From Cyanobium sp. Tous-M-B4 (GTDB taxonomy: Bacteria; Cyanobacteriota; Cyanobacteriia; PCC-6307; Cyanobiaceae), in contig NZ_JAGQBA010000007.1 of assembly GCF_024345395.1 (NCBI RefSeq), positions 84,646 to 148,645 on the forward strand: a DNA stretch of 64,000 nucleotides, read 5' to 3'. The notes below the pieces were generated by a model that worked only from the letters and a program-made list of their open reading frames with translations, had not been told where the DNA came from and did not search any database. The position numbers and the translations under genes are program-made. Shown here in pieces: positions 50,439 through 60,081 of the stretch (its first letter is position 1; each line of letters opens with the position of its first letter).

Positions 50439-51262
50439 GCGAGGTTGGTGACTGGGTAGGCCCCAAATAGGGCCAGGTGCTCGCAAAGGGGCGCTAGCTC
50501 AGCAAGGGCTGCCTCCAGAGGGGTCGATCCATCGGGAAGCTCCAGATCAACGAAAAATATGTACTCGCCCATCTCCCGCTTTGATGGGCGCGACTCGATC
50601 CGGCCCATGTTGAGCCCGCGCTGGGCAAAGCAGCCAAGCGCTTCGAGCAGGGCCCCTGGCTGGTTGGAGTGCAGGGAAAAGGCGATGCTTGCCATCGGGC
50701 CCTGCGATGAGCGCGGGCCCCGCCGCAGCAACAGGAAGCGGGTGCAGTTGCCCGCCACATCATTGATCGGATAGGCCAGCTCCAGCAGGCCATGCTCCGT
50801 GCCGGCCTGCTGGGAGGCGATCGCTGCGCGGAAGCGGCTGCCCGCCACCATGCGGGCCGCCTCCGCCGTGGAGCTGGTGGGCAACTGCAGGGCCTGGGGC
50901 AGGTGTTCCGACAGCCACTGGCTGCACTGGGCTAGGGCCTGGGGATGGGACAACACCTCACTCACGCCCGTAATCGGGCCGCTGCCAAGCAGGGCATGGC
51001 GGATCGGCAGCACCAAGGCACGGGCGACGCTGAGATCCGGATGCTCCCAGAGCGCGTCCAGGCAGGCCGTCACCCCCCCCTCCACTGAATTCTCTACAGG
51101 CACCACTGCCGCATCACAGGTGCCCTGGGCTAGGGCCTGAACAACGGCCCGGATACCTAGCTGAGGCACCAATTCAGGGTTGGCGACACCTTCCAACTCG
51201 GCCAGTTGCCGGGTTGCCTGCTCGCCGTAGGTGCCGGCCGGCCCGAGGAAGGCAAAACGCAT
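50435..51262 (-). CDS. pheA: Prephenate dehydratase
   Basis: This enzyme turns prephenate into phenylpyruvate for phenylalanine synthesis. The 275 residues begin MRFAFLGPAGTYGEQA (catalytic domain). NCTRFLLLRRG is the catalytic TRF motif. A C-terminal ACT domain (about 195-270, with ESRPSKREMGEYIFFVDLE) provides phenylalanine feedback. No chorismate mutase domain is fused, as is usual outside enterobacteria. Confidence 0.95.
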   Translation of the reverse strand: MRFAFLGPAGTYGEQATRQLAELEGVANPELVPQLGIRAVVQALAQGTCDAAVVPVENSVEGGVTACLDALWEHPDLSVARALVLPIRHALLGSGPITGVSEVLSHPQALAQCSQWLSEHLPQALQLPTSSTAEAARMVAGSRFRAAIASQQAGTEHGLLELAYPINDVAGNCTRFLLLRRGPRSSQGPMASIAFSLHSNQPGALLEALGCFAQRGLNMGRIESRPSKREMGEYIFFVDLELPDGSTPLEAALAELAPLCEHLALFGAYPVTNLA

Positions 51263-51331
51263 CGTTTCCGAAACCGAGGAGAGGCCATCGAGTGGTGACC
51301 GATAGGATCATGCCGCGCCGGCCCGCAGGCC

Positions 51332-51844
51332 ATGCCCCTGGCCTTCTGCGCCAGTCAGCAACTGCAACTTGACGTGAGCCACCAGCCCGAACGGCTGGCC
51401 GCCTACTTGAGCGATCAGGATCGGGTGGTCAAAGCCCTGCTGGATCCCAATCAGCTCGAGCCCCTCGGCCCAGGTCGCTATCGCTACGCGGTGACCCATC
51501 TGCAGGTATTTCAATTGCAGATTCAGCCAGTGGTAGATCTGCACATCCGTCTGGCCCAAGACCGGCTGGTACTGGAAGCCACCGAGTGTGAACTGGAGGG
51601 TTTGGGGCTAGTGGATGATTTCCAGCTCACCCTGGGATCCTGGTTGGCAGCCGGTGCCAACGGGCTGGAAGGGGAAGCAAGCTTGGCCGTGACGGTGAGC
51701 CAGCCCTCGCTGCTCAAACTGATTCCAGCCAAGGTGCTGGAAGCAACCGGGCGCTCTCTGCTGGCAGGCATCCTGCTGGGCATCAAGGGCCGGGTGGGGC
51801 AGCAGCTACTCAGCGACTATCGCCTCTGGTGCCAGGAGCACTGA
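51332..51844 (+). CDS. DUF1997 family protein
   Basis: A 170-residue protein of a family found in cyanobacteria and plastid-bearing organisms, with no known function. Recognised features are a SRPBCC-like pattern ([39 protein letters not shown]) and the C-terminal [19 protein letters not shown]. Structure suggests lipid or pigment binding, but this is inference. Its last 35 bases overlap the end of rnhB on the other strand. Confidence 0.8.
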   Translation: MPLAFCASQQLQLDVSHQPERLAAYLSDQDRVVKALLDPNQLEPLGPGRYRYAVTHLQVFQLQIQPVVDLHIRLAQDRLVLEATECELEGLGLVDDFQLTLGSWLAAGANGLEGEASLAVTVSQPSLLKLIPAKVLEATGRSLLAGILLGIKGRVGQQLLSDYRLWCQEH

Positions 51845-52451
51845 GCTTCAGCCGCCCCAAAAAACTATGACGATGCAGCGGCGTTGTGCCGAGGTTTTGG
51901 AGGGCCGCACGATGCAAGGCCGTGCCATAACCAGCATGACGCTCCAGCCCATAGCCCGGATAGCGCTCCGCCAGGGCGATGATCAAGGCGTCCCGGGCCT
52001 GCTTGGCCAGCACGCTGGCGGCCGCAATCGCCAGGCAGTGGCTATCGCCTCGCACCATTGTGCGCTGGTCGCCGTGCCAGCCACGCAGGGGCAGCACCCC
52101 ATCCACAAGCAGCAGCTCAAACGGACACGACAGCTTTTGCAGGGCGCGGGCCATGGCCAGCTCTGTTGCTAGCCGGATGCCCCCGCGATCGATTTCTGCC
52201 GCCGAGGCCTGGCCGAGGGCCCAGGAAGCCGCCAGGCGCTGGATAACGGGCACCAGGGCCGCTCGCCGCCGGGCGGTGAGCTTTTTGCTGTCGGTGAGCC
52301 CCAGACCAGCCAAGGGGGCTAGCGCTGCTGCCGGCAGCACTACCGCAGCGGCAAAAACAGGGCCGAACAGACAACCGCGACCGACCTCATCAACGCCGGC
52401 GCACTCGCCCGGATCCCGGCCCTGCCAGGGATCCGGCTCGGGCGGGCCCAC
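51810..52451 (-). CDS. rnhB: Ribonuclease HII
   Basis: RNase HII removes ribonucleotides and RNA primers from RNA-DNA hybrids. The 213 residues include the catalytic GVDEVGRG (Asp21, Glu22), [11 protein letters not shown] and LLLVDG. The GTG start directly follows the rne stop (TGA-GTG), so the two are coupled, a gene order common in cyanobacteria. The 3' end overlaps the DUF1997 gene by 35 nt. Confidence 0.95.
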   Translation of the reverse strand: MGPPEPDPWQGRDPGECAGVDEVGRGCLFGPVFAAAVVLPAAALAPLAGLGLTDSKKLTARRRAALVPVIQRLAASWALGQASAAEIDRGGIRLATELAMARALQKLSCPFELLLVDGVLPLRGWHGDQRTMVRGDSHCLAIAAASVLAKQARDALIIALAERYPGYGLERHAGYGTALHRAALQNLGTTPLHRHSFLGRLKLSAPGTRGDSR

Positions 52452-54503
52452 TCAGCTGGAGGCCGAGGAGCGGCGGCGGCGGCGACGTGGTTCGCCTGAC
52501 TCATCAAGCTCCGGCTCAGCGACTGCCACCGCGGTGTCAGCTTGGAGGGTGCCGGCTTGGGAGGTTTGGGTTTTCGCTGCAGGGGTGTTGGCCGCAGAAC
52601 TGCGGGTGCGACCGCGGCGAGCTGGAATCTCGACTTCAGGAGGAGCGATGCTGGCAGTGGTCGGCACCGACACCGTGACCACGGTCTCGGGCTCGCTGCG
52701 CTCTGGCAGGGGCGTGATTTCCACCGGAGCCGGCATAACCCCAGTCTCTACGCCTGAGGCCGGCATGTCTCCAGCGCCGTACTGAGCGTCAGCGGCGGCT
52801 GCAGTACCACCACGACCACCGCGTCCGCGGCGACGACGGGAACCGGCAGCGGCCAGCTGCTGCCTGGCTTGCTCCAGCACTTCTTCCGCCTCCATGCCGG
52901 GGCGAACAACCCTGACCACGACGTTGTCGTTGCTGGGGGGCTGCTCTAGCAGCAGGGCGGGATTGAGGCCCATCCAACCAAACACCAATTCCTGGTCCGC
53001 ATCCATCGGCACGGCCACCAGCTCCTGATCAAAGCGGCGGGGGGCCGGCTCCATGCTGGCGCCGCTGCTTGAGACAGGTGCCTCGATCGGGACGATCTCG
53101 ACCCCATCAGCGGCCTGCGTGCCAGGCGCATCAAGGAACTCACTGCCATTACGCCCGCCTCGCCCGCCTCGGCGGCGGCGACCGGTAGGGGCCTCGGGGA
53201 TGGCGGGGCTGAATACCTCAGCGCGAGCCGATGCAGCGGAGCGCACTAGGCCGGTGAGGGTTGCCAGGGGCTGAAGCGTGTCTTTGCCTGGCAGCACGGC
53301 CACATGACCCAAGCCCCCACAGCTGGGGCAGGCTCGTCCAAACAGTTCGTAGATGTTCTGCCCCTGGCGCTTGCGGGTGAGCTCCACTAGGCCGAGCTCG
53401 GTGAGCTGGGCTATCTGGGGACGGGCGGCATCGTCTCGAACCGCCTGGGTGAAATGTTCGAGCAGCTGCAGCTGATCACGACGGGACTCCATATCAATGA
53501 AGTCAATGATCACCACGCCGCCGATGTTGCGCAGCTTCAGCTGGCGGCCGATCTCCACCGCCGCTTCGCAGTTGGTCCAGAGCACCGTCTCGCGGGAGTT
53601 GGCCGAGCGGGTGAAGGAGCCGGAGTTGACATCAATGACAGTGAGCGCCTCGGTGGGCTCAATAATCACGTAGCCGCCGGAAGGCAGATCAACTCGCGGC
53701 TTCAAGGCATCGCGAATGGCGGCATTGACCTTGAAGTGCTCAAGAATCTCCGCCGATTCGGTGTGGGCTTCCACCAGCACCGTGGTGTGATCAGAGCCCA
53801 GAAAGGCATTGGCCCGGGCAACCGCTTCCGGGGTATCAACCACCACCCGCACTAGCTCTGGGCTGTAGAGATCGCGCAAAACGCGATGCACAAAGTCTTC
53901 GTCGCGGTTGAGCAGCACGGGTGGGCTGGCGGTTTCGGCGGCGGTTTGGATGCCCTCCCACTGGCGCAGCAGGGCTTCAAGGTCGTCGATTAGCAGCTCT
54001 TCGCTAACAGCTTCGGCCTCGGTGCGGATCAACAGGCCGGCGCCTGGGGGCTTGATCAGCACACCGAGGGCCCGCAGCCGGTTGCGCTCGTTCTCACCGT
54101 TGATGCGGCGGGAGATGTTCACTCCCTGGCCGTGGGGCTGCAACACCAAAAACCGCCCCGGCAAAGCCAGGTTGCCGGTGAGGCGGGGGCCCTTGGTACC
54201 GGTGGGCTCCTTCATCACCTGCACCAACACCTTCTGGCGCGGCTCCAGTAGCTCGGTAATGCCGGCAGCTCCCTTGCGCAGCCGCAGGGGACCCAGATCG
54301 GTGACGTGTATGAAGCCGTTCTTTTCGCTTTCGCCGATATTCACAAAAGCGGCGTCGATGCCAGGCAACACATTTTCAACGGTGCCTAGATAGACGTCTC
54401 CGATCTGATAGCGGCCTTGGGCCACAACCAATTCATCAACACGTTCGTCGTTGAGAACTGCGGCGATTCGCAGTTGCTCGGCTATGACGATCTGCTGGGG
54501 CAT
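52452..54503 (-). CDS. rne: Ribonuclease E/G
   Basis: RNase E is the main endonuclease of mRNA decay and rRNA/tRNA processing. I chose the ATG at 54503 (MPQQIVIAEQLRIAAVL), giving 683 residues; an in-frame start at 54587 adds an atypical tail. An S1 domain lies at about residues 35-130. The catalytic Asp motif VIDVNSGSFTRS and DFIDME follow, and the Zn-link CPSCGGLG is at about 405. The C-terminal half is low-complexity and Arg-rich, ending EPRRRRRRSSASS, which matches the short Arg-rich tail by which cyanobacterial RNase E binds PNPase. Confidence 0.94.
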   Translation of the reverse strand: MPQQIVIAEQLRIAAVLNDERVDELVVAQGRYQIGDVYLGTVENVLPGIDAAFVNIGESEKNGFIHVTDLGPLRLRKGAAGITELLEPRQKVLVQVMKEPTGTKGPRLTGNLALPGRFLVLQPHGQGVNISRRINGENERNRLRALGVLIKPPGAGLLIRTEAEAVSEELLIDDLEALLRQWEGIQTAAETASPPVLLNRDEDFVHRVLRDLYSPELVRVVVDTPEAVARANAFLGSDHTTVLVEAHTESAEILEHFKVNAAIRDALKPRVDLPSGGYVIIEPTEALTVIDVNSGSFTRSANSRETVLWTNCEAAVEIGRQLKLRNIGGVVIIDFIDMESRRDQLQLLEHFTQAVRDDAARPQIAQLTELGLVELTRKRQGQNIYELFGRACPSCGGLGHVAVLPGKDTLQPLATLTGLVRSAASARAEVFSPAIPEAPTGRRRRGGRGGRNGSEFLDAPGTQAADGVEIVPIEAPVSSSGASMEPAPRRFDQELVAVPMDADQELVFGWMGLNPALLLEQPPSNDNVVVRVVRPGMEAEEVLEQARQQLAAAGSRRRRGRGGRGGTAAAADAQYGAGDMPASGVETGVMPAPVEITPLPERSEPETVVTVSVPTTASIAPPEVEIPARRGRTRSSAANTPAAKTQTSQAGTLQADTAVAVAEPELDESGEPRRRRRRSSASS

Positions 54504-54897
54504 GGGGAATGGGATGGGCCCGACGGGGGCCCGGCCAGGGATAAAACGATGGATATGGGCGGACTTGAAGGCTGAAACCTGGCTCAAGCCCTACGGGGCC
54601 AGGCCAGAAAAACATCAACAAGTCAAAGAACTTGGACTATCGGAAGCCCAAAAAATGATCGGAACGCCGGCAAATCCGGATCGTTCTGGCGGCAATACTG
54701 CAAAAAATGCTGTTCTGAATCTTTCGCGCATCTAAGGCCGCGAAACAGCTTTCAAGAATCGAGCTTCCCGAAAGCGGTGGGGCGAAGAATGGGACAGAGG
54801 TGTCCTGAGGCGGTTAAACCAGCGAACCTGGTTACCGGCAACCGGTGGAACTCGATCAATGAACCAAGTCCAATCGGCTATTCGCCTTAATGGAAAA
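54504..54897 (-). promoter_or_regulatory. rne promoter and leader region
   Basis: This 394-bp gap between the radical SAM gene and rne has no gene. In the sense of rne mRNA it carries three U-runs (complements of 54608-54612, 54650-54655 and 54702-54707), which stand out in this GC-rich DNA, and a GGGCCC hairpin (54516-54532) 13 nt before the start codon. Near the far end GGTT and AACC units recur (54812-54843) and could form alternative stems, for example AACCAG/CTGGTT at 54817-54833. No firm promoter was found. Confidence 0.5.
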
Positions 54898-57549
54898 TTA
54901 GCACGGCTTCAGGACCAAGTCTTTCCGCCGCAAGCCACTCAGGGCAAGGGATTGACCGAGCCGTTCAGCGAGCCAGTGCTGCACCTGCTCAGGGCGGAGA
55001 CTGCGGCCAGCAGCATCGATCGCAGCCCATAGGGTGCACCGCAAGGAGCCATCCGACTGCGGCTCACCCCATTGCAAATCGAGCAGAAACGGCCGGCAAT
55101 CCCGGCTGCGGGGACGTCCCTTTTTATCTGTGTCGTTCCACATCAGCGTCTCGGCGGCGAGCAAGCTGGCGCGGGCCTGCTGCCACTGCTCCGAGGTCGG
55201 CGGCGCTCCGTCTTGGGGCTGCAAAACAAACTGCCAATGGGCAGAAGCCAGCTCTTGGGAAAGGCTGACGCCAAACACCTCAACCCGAATAGCCGAGAGC
55301 AGCTGAAAGCCAGGTGGAAGCTCAGGCTGCAACCGAGAGCGCACCAGGTCTGGATCCACCTGTTCGGTGAACTCCAAATCCAGCCACTCACCACTGCCCT
55401 CTACCCCTAAGGGCAGCGGCAGGGCTAGCTGCAGGCGAGGCAGAGGATGGAATCCACCGGTGAAACTCACCGGCAAGCCGGAGCGGCGCAAGGCCCGCTC
55501 CAGCATCCGCAAGGTGTCTAGATGGCTAATCAAAGCCAGGGAGCCAGTTTTGGCAAAGCCAATGCGAAGCCGGTCGACCCGGTCGCTGGCAGGGGCCCGC
55601 TGGGGAAGCGTCGCCGGAATGGCAGGCGGCGGAATCACCACGTTGTGGCCAAGCTCCGGGCCGCACACGCCACAGCTGCTGCAGCCATCAAAGGAGCAAT
55701 CGGGCACCACGGTGGCGGCTAGGGCGCGCTGCAGGTCCTCAGCAAGCCAGCGCTTATCCAGGCCGGAATCGATGTGGTCCCAGGGCAGGCTCTGGTGGCA
55801 AAAGGTCTCCAGGTCAGCAGTATCCATAGCCTCAACCGCGCTCCAAGCGCCTAGCTCCAGCTGGCGATAGCGGCCGCCTAGGCCCGCCGCCTCAATCGCA
55901 CCGGTCCAGGCGGCGTAGCTGCGCTCGGCCGACTCAAACCAGGCATCCAATCCCGCCCCGGCCCGCCAAGCCGCCTCAATCACCGCTGAGAGGCGGCGGT
56001 CGCCGCGGCCGACAAAGTCTTCCACCGCGGATAGGCGCACATCGCTGAAATTAGTTTTGAGGCCCCGCAACTGGCGCAGGGCCCGGCGCAACAGCTCCTG
56101 ACGCCGCCGAAATTCATCGGTGCTGACGCTGTGCCACTGGAATGGCGTGTGGGGCTTGGGCGTGAAATTACTGATCGTGAGGTTGAGCTCCAGCCGGCCG
56201 AGATCGGAGCACTGCCGTTGCAGGGCCTGGCAGGTATCGGCGATGCCGAGCACGTCGGCGTCAGTTTCACCCGGAAGACCGATCATGAAATAGAGCTTCA
56301 ACTTGCGATAGCCGTTCTCCATCGCCGTACGCACGCCGGCCAGCAGCTCTGCGTCGGTGAGCCCCTTATTGACGATGTCGCGCAGACGCTGGCTGCCAGC
56401 CTCCGGCGCAAAGGTGAGGCCGGCCTTGCGGGTACCCCCCAGGATGTGGGCGATGTTTTGATCAAAACGATCCACTCGCTGGCTAGGCAGGGTGAGGCTC
56501 ACGTTTTTGTCAGCCAGGCGGTTGCGCAGCTCCACCCCCACCGCAGGCAGAGCCAGATAATCCGAGCAGCTCAGTGAAAGCAGCGAGAAATCGCTGTAGC
56601 CGGTGCGGCCCATGCCCTCCTCAACGGCTTCAATGACCGCTTCTGGCTCCACATCGCGGGCAGGGCGAGTCAGCATCCCCGGCTGACAGAAGCGGCAACC
56701 GCGGGTGCAGCCGCGGCGAATTTCAACCGTGAGCCGGTCGTGCACGGTTTCGATATGGGGCACCAACCCCATGGCGTAGTGGGGCATCGGCGTTGCCGTT
56801 CGCCGCTGAACCCGAGCAGGGGCGCCTGGCTCGAGCGGCTCGATGCTCACCCCATCGACGCCGGGGCCATACAACGAGGGCACGTACACGCCAGGCACCT
56901 GAGCCAGATCGCGCAGCAGCTGCCGGCGCGTGTAGCCAGCGGCGCGAGCCTCAGCCACCACCAGGCCAATCTCCGGCAGCAGCTCCTCGCCATCGCCGAG
57001 GGCCACGAAGTCGAAGAAGGCAGCAAAGGGCTCCGGGTTGCTGGTGGCGGTGGGGCCGCCGGCAAAGATCAGCGGTGGCGCATCCGGGTGAGCCAGGGGC
57101 AGGTTGCCGCGGTCGGCCGCCCGGATCGGGATGCCGGCCAGCTCCAGCATCTCGAGGATGTTGGTGCCGCCCAGTTCGTAGCTGAGCGAGAAGCCCAGGA
57201 TGTCGAAGGCGGCTAGGGGCCGCCGGCTCTCGACCGCAAACAGGGGCGCGCCGCGCTCGCGCAGGCGTGCCGACAGATCAGGCGCCGGCAGGTAGCTGCG
57301 GTCGCACAGCTGGCCGGGAACGGCGTTGAGAATTGAATAGAGAATGATGTGGCCGCTGTTGCTTGCCCCCACCTCGTAGACCTCGGGGTAGGTGAGCGCC
57401 CAACGCACCCCTACTTGCTTCCAATCGGCCTCCCAGTCGCGCGGCTTCACCCCCAGCTCATTGCCCAGGTAGCGCGCGGGCTTGCTGATGCCCAGATCAA
57501 TCAGGGCGTCGAAGTCGACCGGCGCATCAGCCGAGGTGGCAACGGTCAC
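54898..57549 (-). CDS. B12-binding/radical SAM protein with C-terminal DUF2344 domain
   Basis: A protein of about 883 residues of the family annotated TIGR03960 with a fused TIGR03936 (DUF2344) domain. The N-terminal part has cobalamin-binding-like features (LTYPEVYEVGASNSGHIIL). The radical SAM motif is RRGCTRGCRFCQPGM (CxxxCxxC). A second Cys group, CSFDGCSSCGVCG, precedes the C-terminal domain (DRLRIGFAKTGSLALISHLD onward). The reaction is unknown; tRNA modification is sometimes suggested. I chose the GTG at 57549; an ATG further up adds a non-conserved tail running toward the divergent ATPase gene. Confidence 0.86.
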   Translation of the reverse strand: MTVATSADAPVDFDALIDLGISKPARYLGNELGVKPRDWEADWKQVGVRWALTYPEVYEVGASNSGHIILYSILNAVPGQLCDRSYLPAPDLSARLRERGAPLFAVESRRPLAAFDILGFSLSYELGGTNILEMLELAGIPIRAADRGNLPLAHPDAPPLIFAGGPTATSNPEPFAAFFDFVALGDGEELLPEIGLVVAEARAAGYTRRQLLRDLAQVPGVYVPSLYGPGVDGVSIEPLEPGAPARVQRRTATPMPHYAMGLVPHIETVHDRLTVEIRRGCTRGCRFCQPGMLTRPARDVEPEAVIEAVEEGMGRTGYSDFSLLSLSCSDYLALPAVGVELRNRLADKNVSLTLPSQRVDRFDQNIAHILGGTRKAGLTFAPEAGSQRLRDIVNKGLTDAELLAGVRTAMENGYRKLKLYFMIGLPGETDADVLGIADTCQALQRQCSDLGRLELNLTISNFTPKPHTPFQWHSVSTDEFRRRQELLRRALRQLRGLKTNFSDVRLSAVEDFVGRGDRRLSAVIEAAWRAGAGLDAWFESAERSYAAWTGAIEAAGLGGRYRQLELGAWSAVEAMDTADLETFCHQSLPWDHIDSGLDKRWLAEDLQRALAATVVPDCSFDGCSSCGVCGPELGHNVVIPPPAIPATLPQRAPASDRVDRLRIGFAKTGSLALISHLDTLRMLERALRRSGLPVSFTGGFHPLPRLQLALPLPLGVEGSGEWLDLEFTEQVDPDLVRSRLQPELPPGFQLLSAIRVEVFGVSLSQELASAHWQFVLQPQDGAPPTSEQWQQARASLLAAETLMWNDTDKKGRPRSRDCRPFLLDLQWGEPQSDGSLRCTLWAAIDAAGRSLRPEQVQHWLAERLGQSLALSGLRRKDLVLKPC

Positions 57550-57601
57550 AGGTGCCGACGGCAGGGACGGCCTTGATCGTATGCATGCCCGCAACACTGG
57601 C

Positions 57602-57648
57602 AATAACCGTGCAATTTGGCACCTATACTGCAGAAATGCACGGTTATT
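57602..57648 (+). promoter_or_regulatory. Dyad operator spanning promoter and start codon of the DUF4143 ATPase
   Basis: AATAACCGTGCA (57602-57613) and TGCACGGTTATT (57637-57648) are exact 12-bp reverse complements, 23 nt apart. Between them lies a TATACT -10 (57624-57629), so transcription should begin at or next to the ATG at 57636, giving a leaderless mRNA. The right arm runs into codons 1-5. Nested small repeats GTGC/GCAC and TGCA/TGCA occur inside. The dyad fits a binding site that shuts off the promoter. Confidence 0.65.
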
Positions 57649-58790
57649 TGCCCAGACAGGTCCAGCTGGCGCTCCGCAAGGCCCTGAACCGGGCGCCGGC
57701 GGCGCTGCTGCTGGGACCCCGGCAGTGCGGCAAATCAACGCTGGCGCGCCAACTACTGGCCGAGCGCGGTGATGCCGTATTGCTCGACTTGCAGGACCGG
57801 AGCGATCGCGCCCGCCTACAGGAGCCGGAGCTGTTCTTCGAGGCCCACCGCCACGACCTGGTGTGCCTCGACGAAATCCAGCTACTGCCAGAATTTTTTA
57901 GTCTGCTGCGCGCCGAGATCGACCGGGATCGCCGGCCCGGGCGGTTCCTACTGCTGGGCTCGGCCTCCGGCCCGCTGCTGCACCAGAGCCAGGAAAGCCT
58001 GGCTGGCCGCATCGCCCAGGTGGAGCTCACCCCGTTTCTGCTGAGCGAAGTGGCCCCGGCCATCCGCTGGCAGCAGCTGTGGCTGCGCGGTGGCTTCCCC
58101 GAGAGCCTGCTGGCTAGTGCAGACGACGACAGCATCGACTGGCGCGAGGATTTCATCCGCACCTTCCTGGGCCGCGACATCGCCGCCCTGGAGCTCGGGC
58201 TGCCGCTGCCGTTAATGGAGCGGCTGTGGCGGTTGCTGGCCCACCTCCAGGGGCAAACCCTCAATGCCAGCCGGCTAGCGGGCCTGCTTGATCTCAGCAG
58301 CGCCCGGTTGCAGAAGCTGCTGGCGGCGCTGGAGCACACCTTCATGCTGCGGCGTCTACCGCCCCTGGAGGCCAACCTGAGCAAGAGGCTGGTGCGCTCG
58401 CCCAAGCTCTACCTGCGCGACAGCGGCCTGCTGCACAACCTGCTCGGCATCGAGAGCTACGACGATCTGCTGGCCCACCCGCAGGCCGGTGAGAGCTGGG
58501 AGGGTTTCGTGATCGAGCAGCTGATCGCCGCCCATCCGCGCTGGCGTCCCCATTTCCTGCGCACCGGCCACGGCGCCGAACTCGACCTAGTGCTGGAGCG
58601 GGGCCAGCGCCGGCGGGTTTATGAAATCAAGCTCTCCAAGGCACCGAAGCTCTCCCGCGGCTTCCATGAGCTGGTGGAGCAGCTCCAACCGGAGCAGGCC
58701 TCACTGATCGCCCCGGTGGAAACGAGCTTCGAGATCCGCCCGGGCATCTGGGTGCAACCGCCCCTGGAGGTGGGCCAGCAACCCGCATAG
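57636..58790 (+). CDS. AAA_14/DUF4143 ATPase with nuclease-like C-terminal domain
   Basis: A 384-residue protein of the scattered AAA_14 plus DUF4143 family. Walker A is GPRQCGKST (27-35) and Walker B is LVCLDEIQ (75-82). A winged-helix-like stretch follows at about 205-240 (NASRLAGLLDLSSARLQKLL). The C-terminal domain holds Glu290, AELDLVLE (Asp317) and VYEIKLS (Glu330, Lys332), a PD-(D/E)xK-like arrangement. The family's role is not established. The start is the ATG inside the dyad; no Shine-Dalgarno exists. Its patchy distribution suggests transfer, though base composition here looks like its neighbours. Confidence 0.87.
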   Translation: MHGYLPRQVQLALRKALNRAPAALLLGPRQCGKSTLARQLLAERGDAVLLDLQDRSDRARLQEPELFFEAHRHDLVCLDEIQLLPEFFSLLRAEIDRDRRPGRFLLLGSASGPLLHQSQESLAGRIAQVELTPFLLSEVAPAIRWQQLWLRGGFPESLLASADDDSIDWREDFIRTFLGRDIAALELGLPLPLMERLWRLLAHLQGQTLNASRLAGLLDLSSARLQKLLAALEHTFMLRRLPPLEANLSKRLVRSPKLYLRDSGLLHNLLGIESYDDLLAHPQAGESWEGFVIEQLIAAHPRWRPHFLRTGHGAELDLVLERGQRRRVYEIKLSKAPKLSRGFHELVEQLQPEQASLIAPVETSFEIRPGIWVQPPLEVGQQPA

Positions 58791-58841
58791 GACAATCGTC
58801 CCATCAATCACCCGGGCCCGGCGGCGGCCCATCCCGCAGCG

Positions 58842-60068
58842 ATGGCCCAGGTCAACGGCAACTACCTCAAGCTCAAAGCGGGCTACCTCTTCCCTGAGAT
58901 CGGACGGCGGGTCAAGGCCTTCACAGAAGCCCACCCGGAGGCACCGATCATTCGTCTGGGCATCGGCGATGTGACCGAACCGCTGCCAGAAGCCTGCCGC
59001 ACCGCCATGAAAGCGGCCATCGATGAGATGGGCACCCGTGAGGGCTTCCACGGCTATGGCCCCGAGCAGGGCTACTTATGGCTGCGGGAAGCGATCGCCA
59101 AAAACGATTTTCAGGCCCGCGGCTGCCAGATCAGCGCCGAGGAGATCTTCGTCTCCGACGGCTCGAAATGCGACAGCAGCAACATCCTCGACATCCTCTG
59201 CGAGGGCAACCGCATCGCCGTGACAGACCCGGTTTACCCAGTTTATGTAGACAGCAATGTGATGGCAGGCCGCACCGGCGACGCCGACGACGTTGGGCGC
59301 TACGGCGGCTTGACCTACCTGCCGATCACCGCAGCCAACGGCTTCACCGCCGAGATCCCCACGGAAAAGGTGGATCTGATTTACCTGTGCTTTCCAAATA
59401 ACCCCACCGGCGCTGTAGCCACCAAGGCGCAGCTGCAGGCCTGGGTCGATTACGCCCGCGCCAACGATGCCCTGATCCTGTTTGACGCCGCCTACGAGGC
59501 CTTCATCCAGGACCCCGAGCTACCCCACTCGATCTACGAGATCGAAGGCGCCCGGGAGTGCGCCATTGAGTTTCGCTCCTTTTCTAAAAACGCCGGCTTC
59601 ACCGGCACCCGCTGCGCCCTCACCGTGGTGCCCCGCGGCCTGATGGGCACTGCCGCCAATGGCGAACGGGTGGAGCTTTGGGCCCTATGGAACAGGCGCC
59701 AGTGCACGAAGTTCAACGGCGTCAGCTACATCGTGCAGCGCGGCGCCGAGGCGGTGTATTCGCCCGAAGGCCAGGCCCAAGTGAAGGCCCTGGTGGCCTT
59801 TTACATGGAGAACGCTGCGATAATCCGCCGCGAGCTCAGCGCCGCGGGCATCCAGGTGTATGGCGGCGAGCAGGCCCCCTATGTGTGGCTGAAAACTCCC
59901 GAAAACTTGGATTCCTGGGCCTTCTTCGACCACCTACTTGGCAAGGCCCATGTGGTGGGCACCCCCGGCAGCGGCTTCGGAGCCGCCGGGGAGGGCTACT
60001 TCCGCCTTTCGGCCTTCAACAGCCGAGAGAACGTGGAGGAAGCCATGGGGCGCATCCGGGCCCTTTAA
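58842..60068 (+). CDS. dapL: LL-diaminopimelate aminotransferase
   Basis: DapL converts tetrahydrodipicolinate directly to LL-diaminopimelate, the lysine and peptidoglycan route used by cyanobacteria and plants. The 408 residues begin [20 protein letters not shown]. The PLP lysine is in [17 protein letters not shown], and [13 protein letters not shown] and [13 protein letters not shown] are class I/II aminotransferase hallmarks. A small GCCCT/AGGGC hairpin overlaps its stop codon. Confidence 0.96.
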   Translation: MAQVNGNYLKLKAGYLFPEIGRRVKAFTEAHPEAPIIRLGIGDVTEPLPEACRTAMKAAIDEMGTREGFHGYGPEQGYLWLREAIAKNDFQARGCQISAEEIFVSDGSKCDSSNILDILCEGNRIAVTDPVYPVYVDSNVMAGRTGDADDVGRYGGLTYLPITAANGFTAEIPTEKVDLIYLCFPNNPTGAVATKAQLQAWVDYARANDALILFDAAYEAFIQDPELPHSIYEIEGARECAIEFRSFSKNAGFTGTRCALTVVPRGLMGTAANGERVELWALWNRRQCTKFNGVSYIVQRGAEAVYSPEGQAQVKALVAFYMENAAIIRRELSAAGIQVYGGEQAPYVWLKTPENLDSWAFFDHLLGKAHVVGTPGSGFGAAGEGYFRLSAFNSRENVEEAMGRIRAL

Positions 60069-60081
60069 TAGGGCAAACGTC

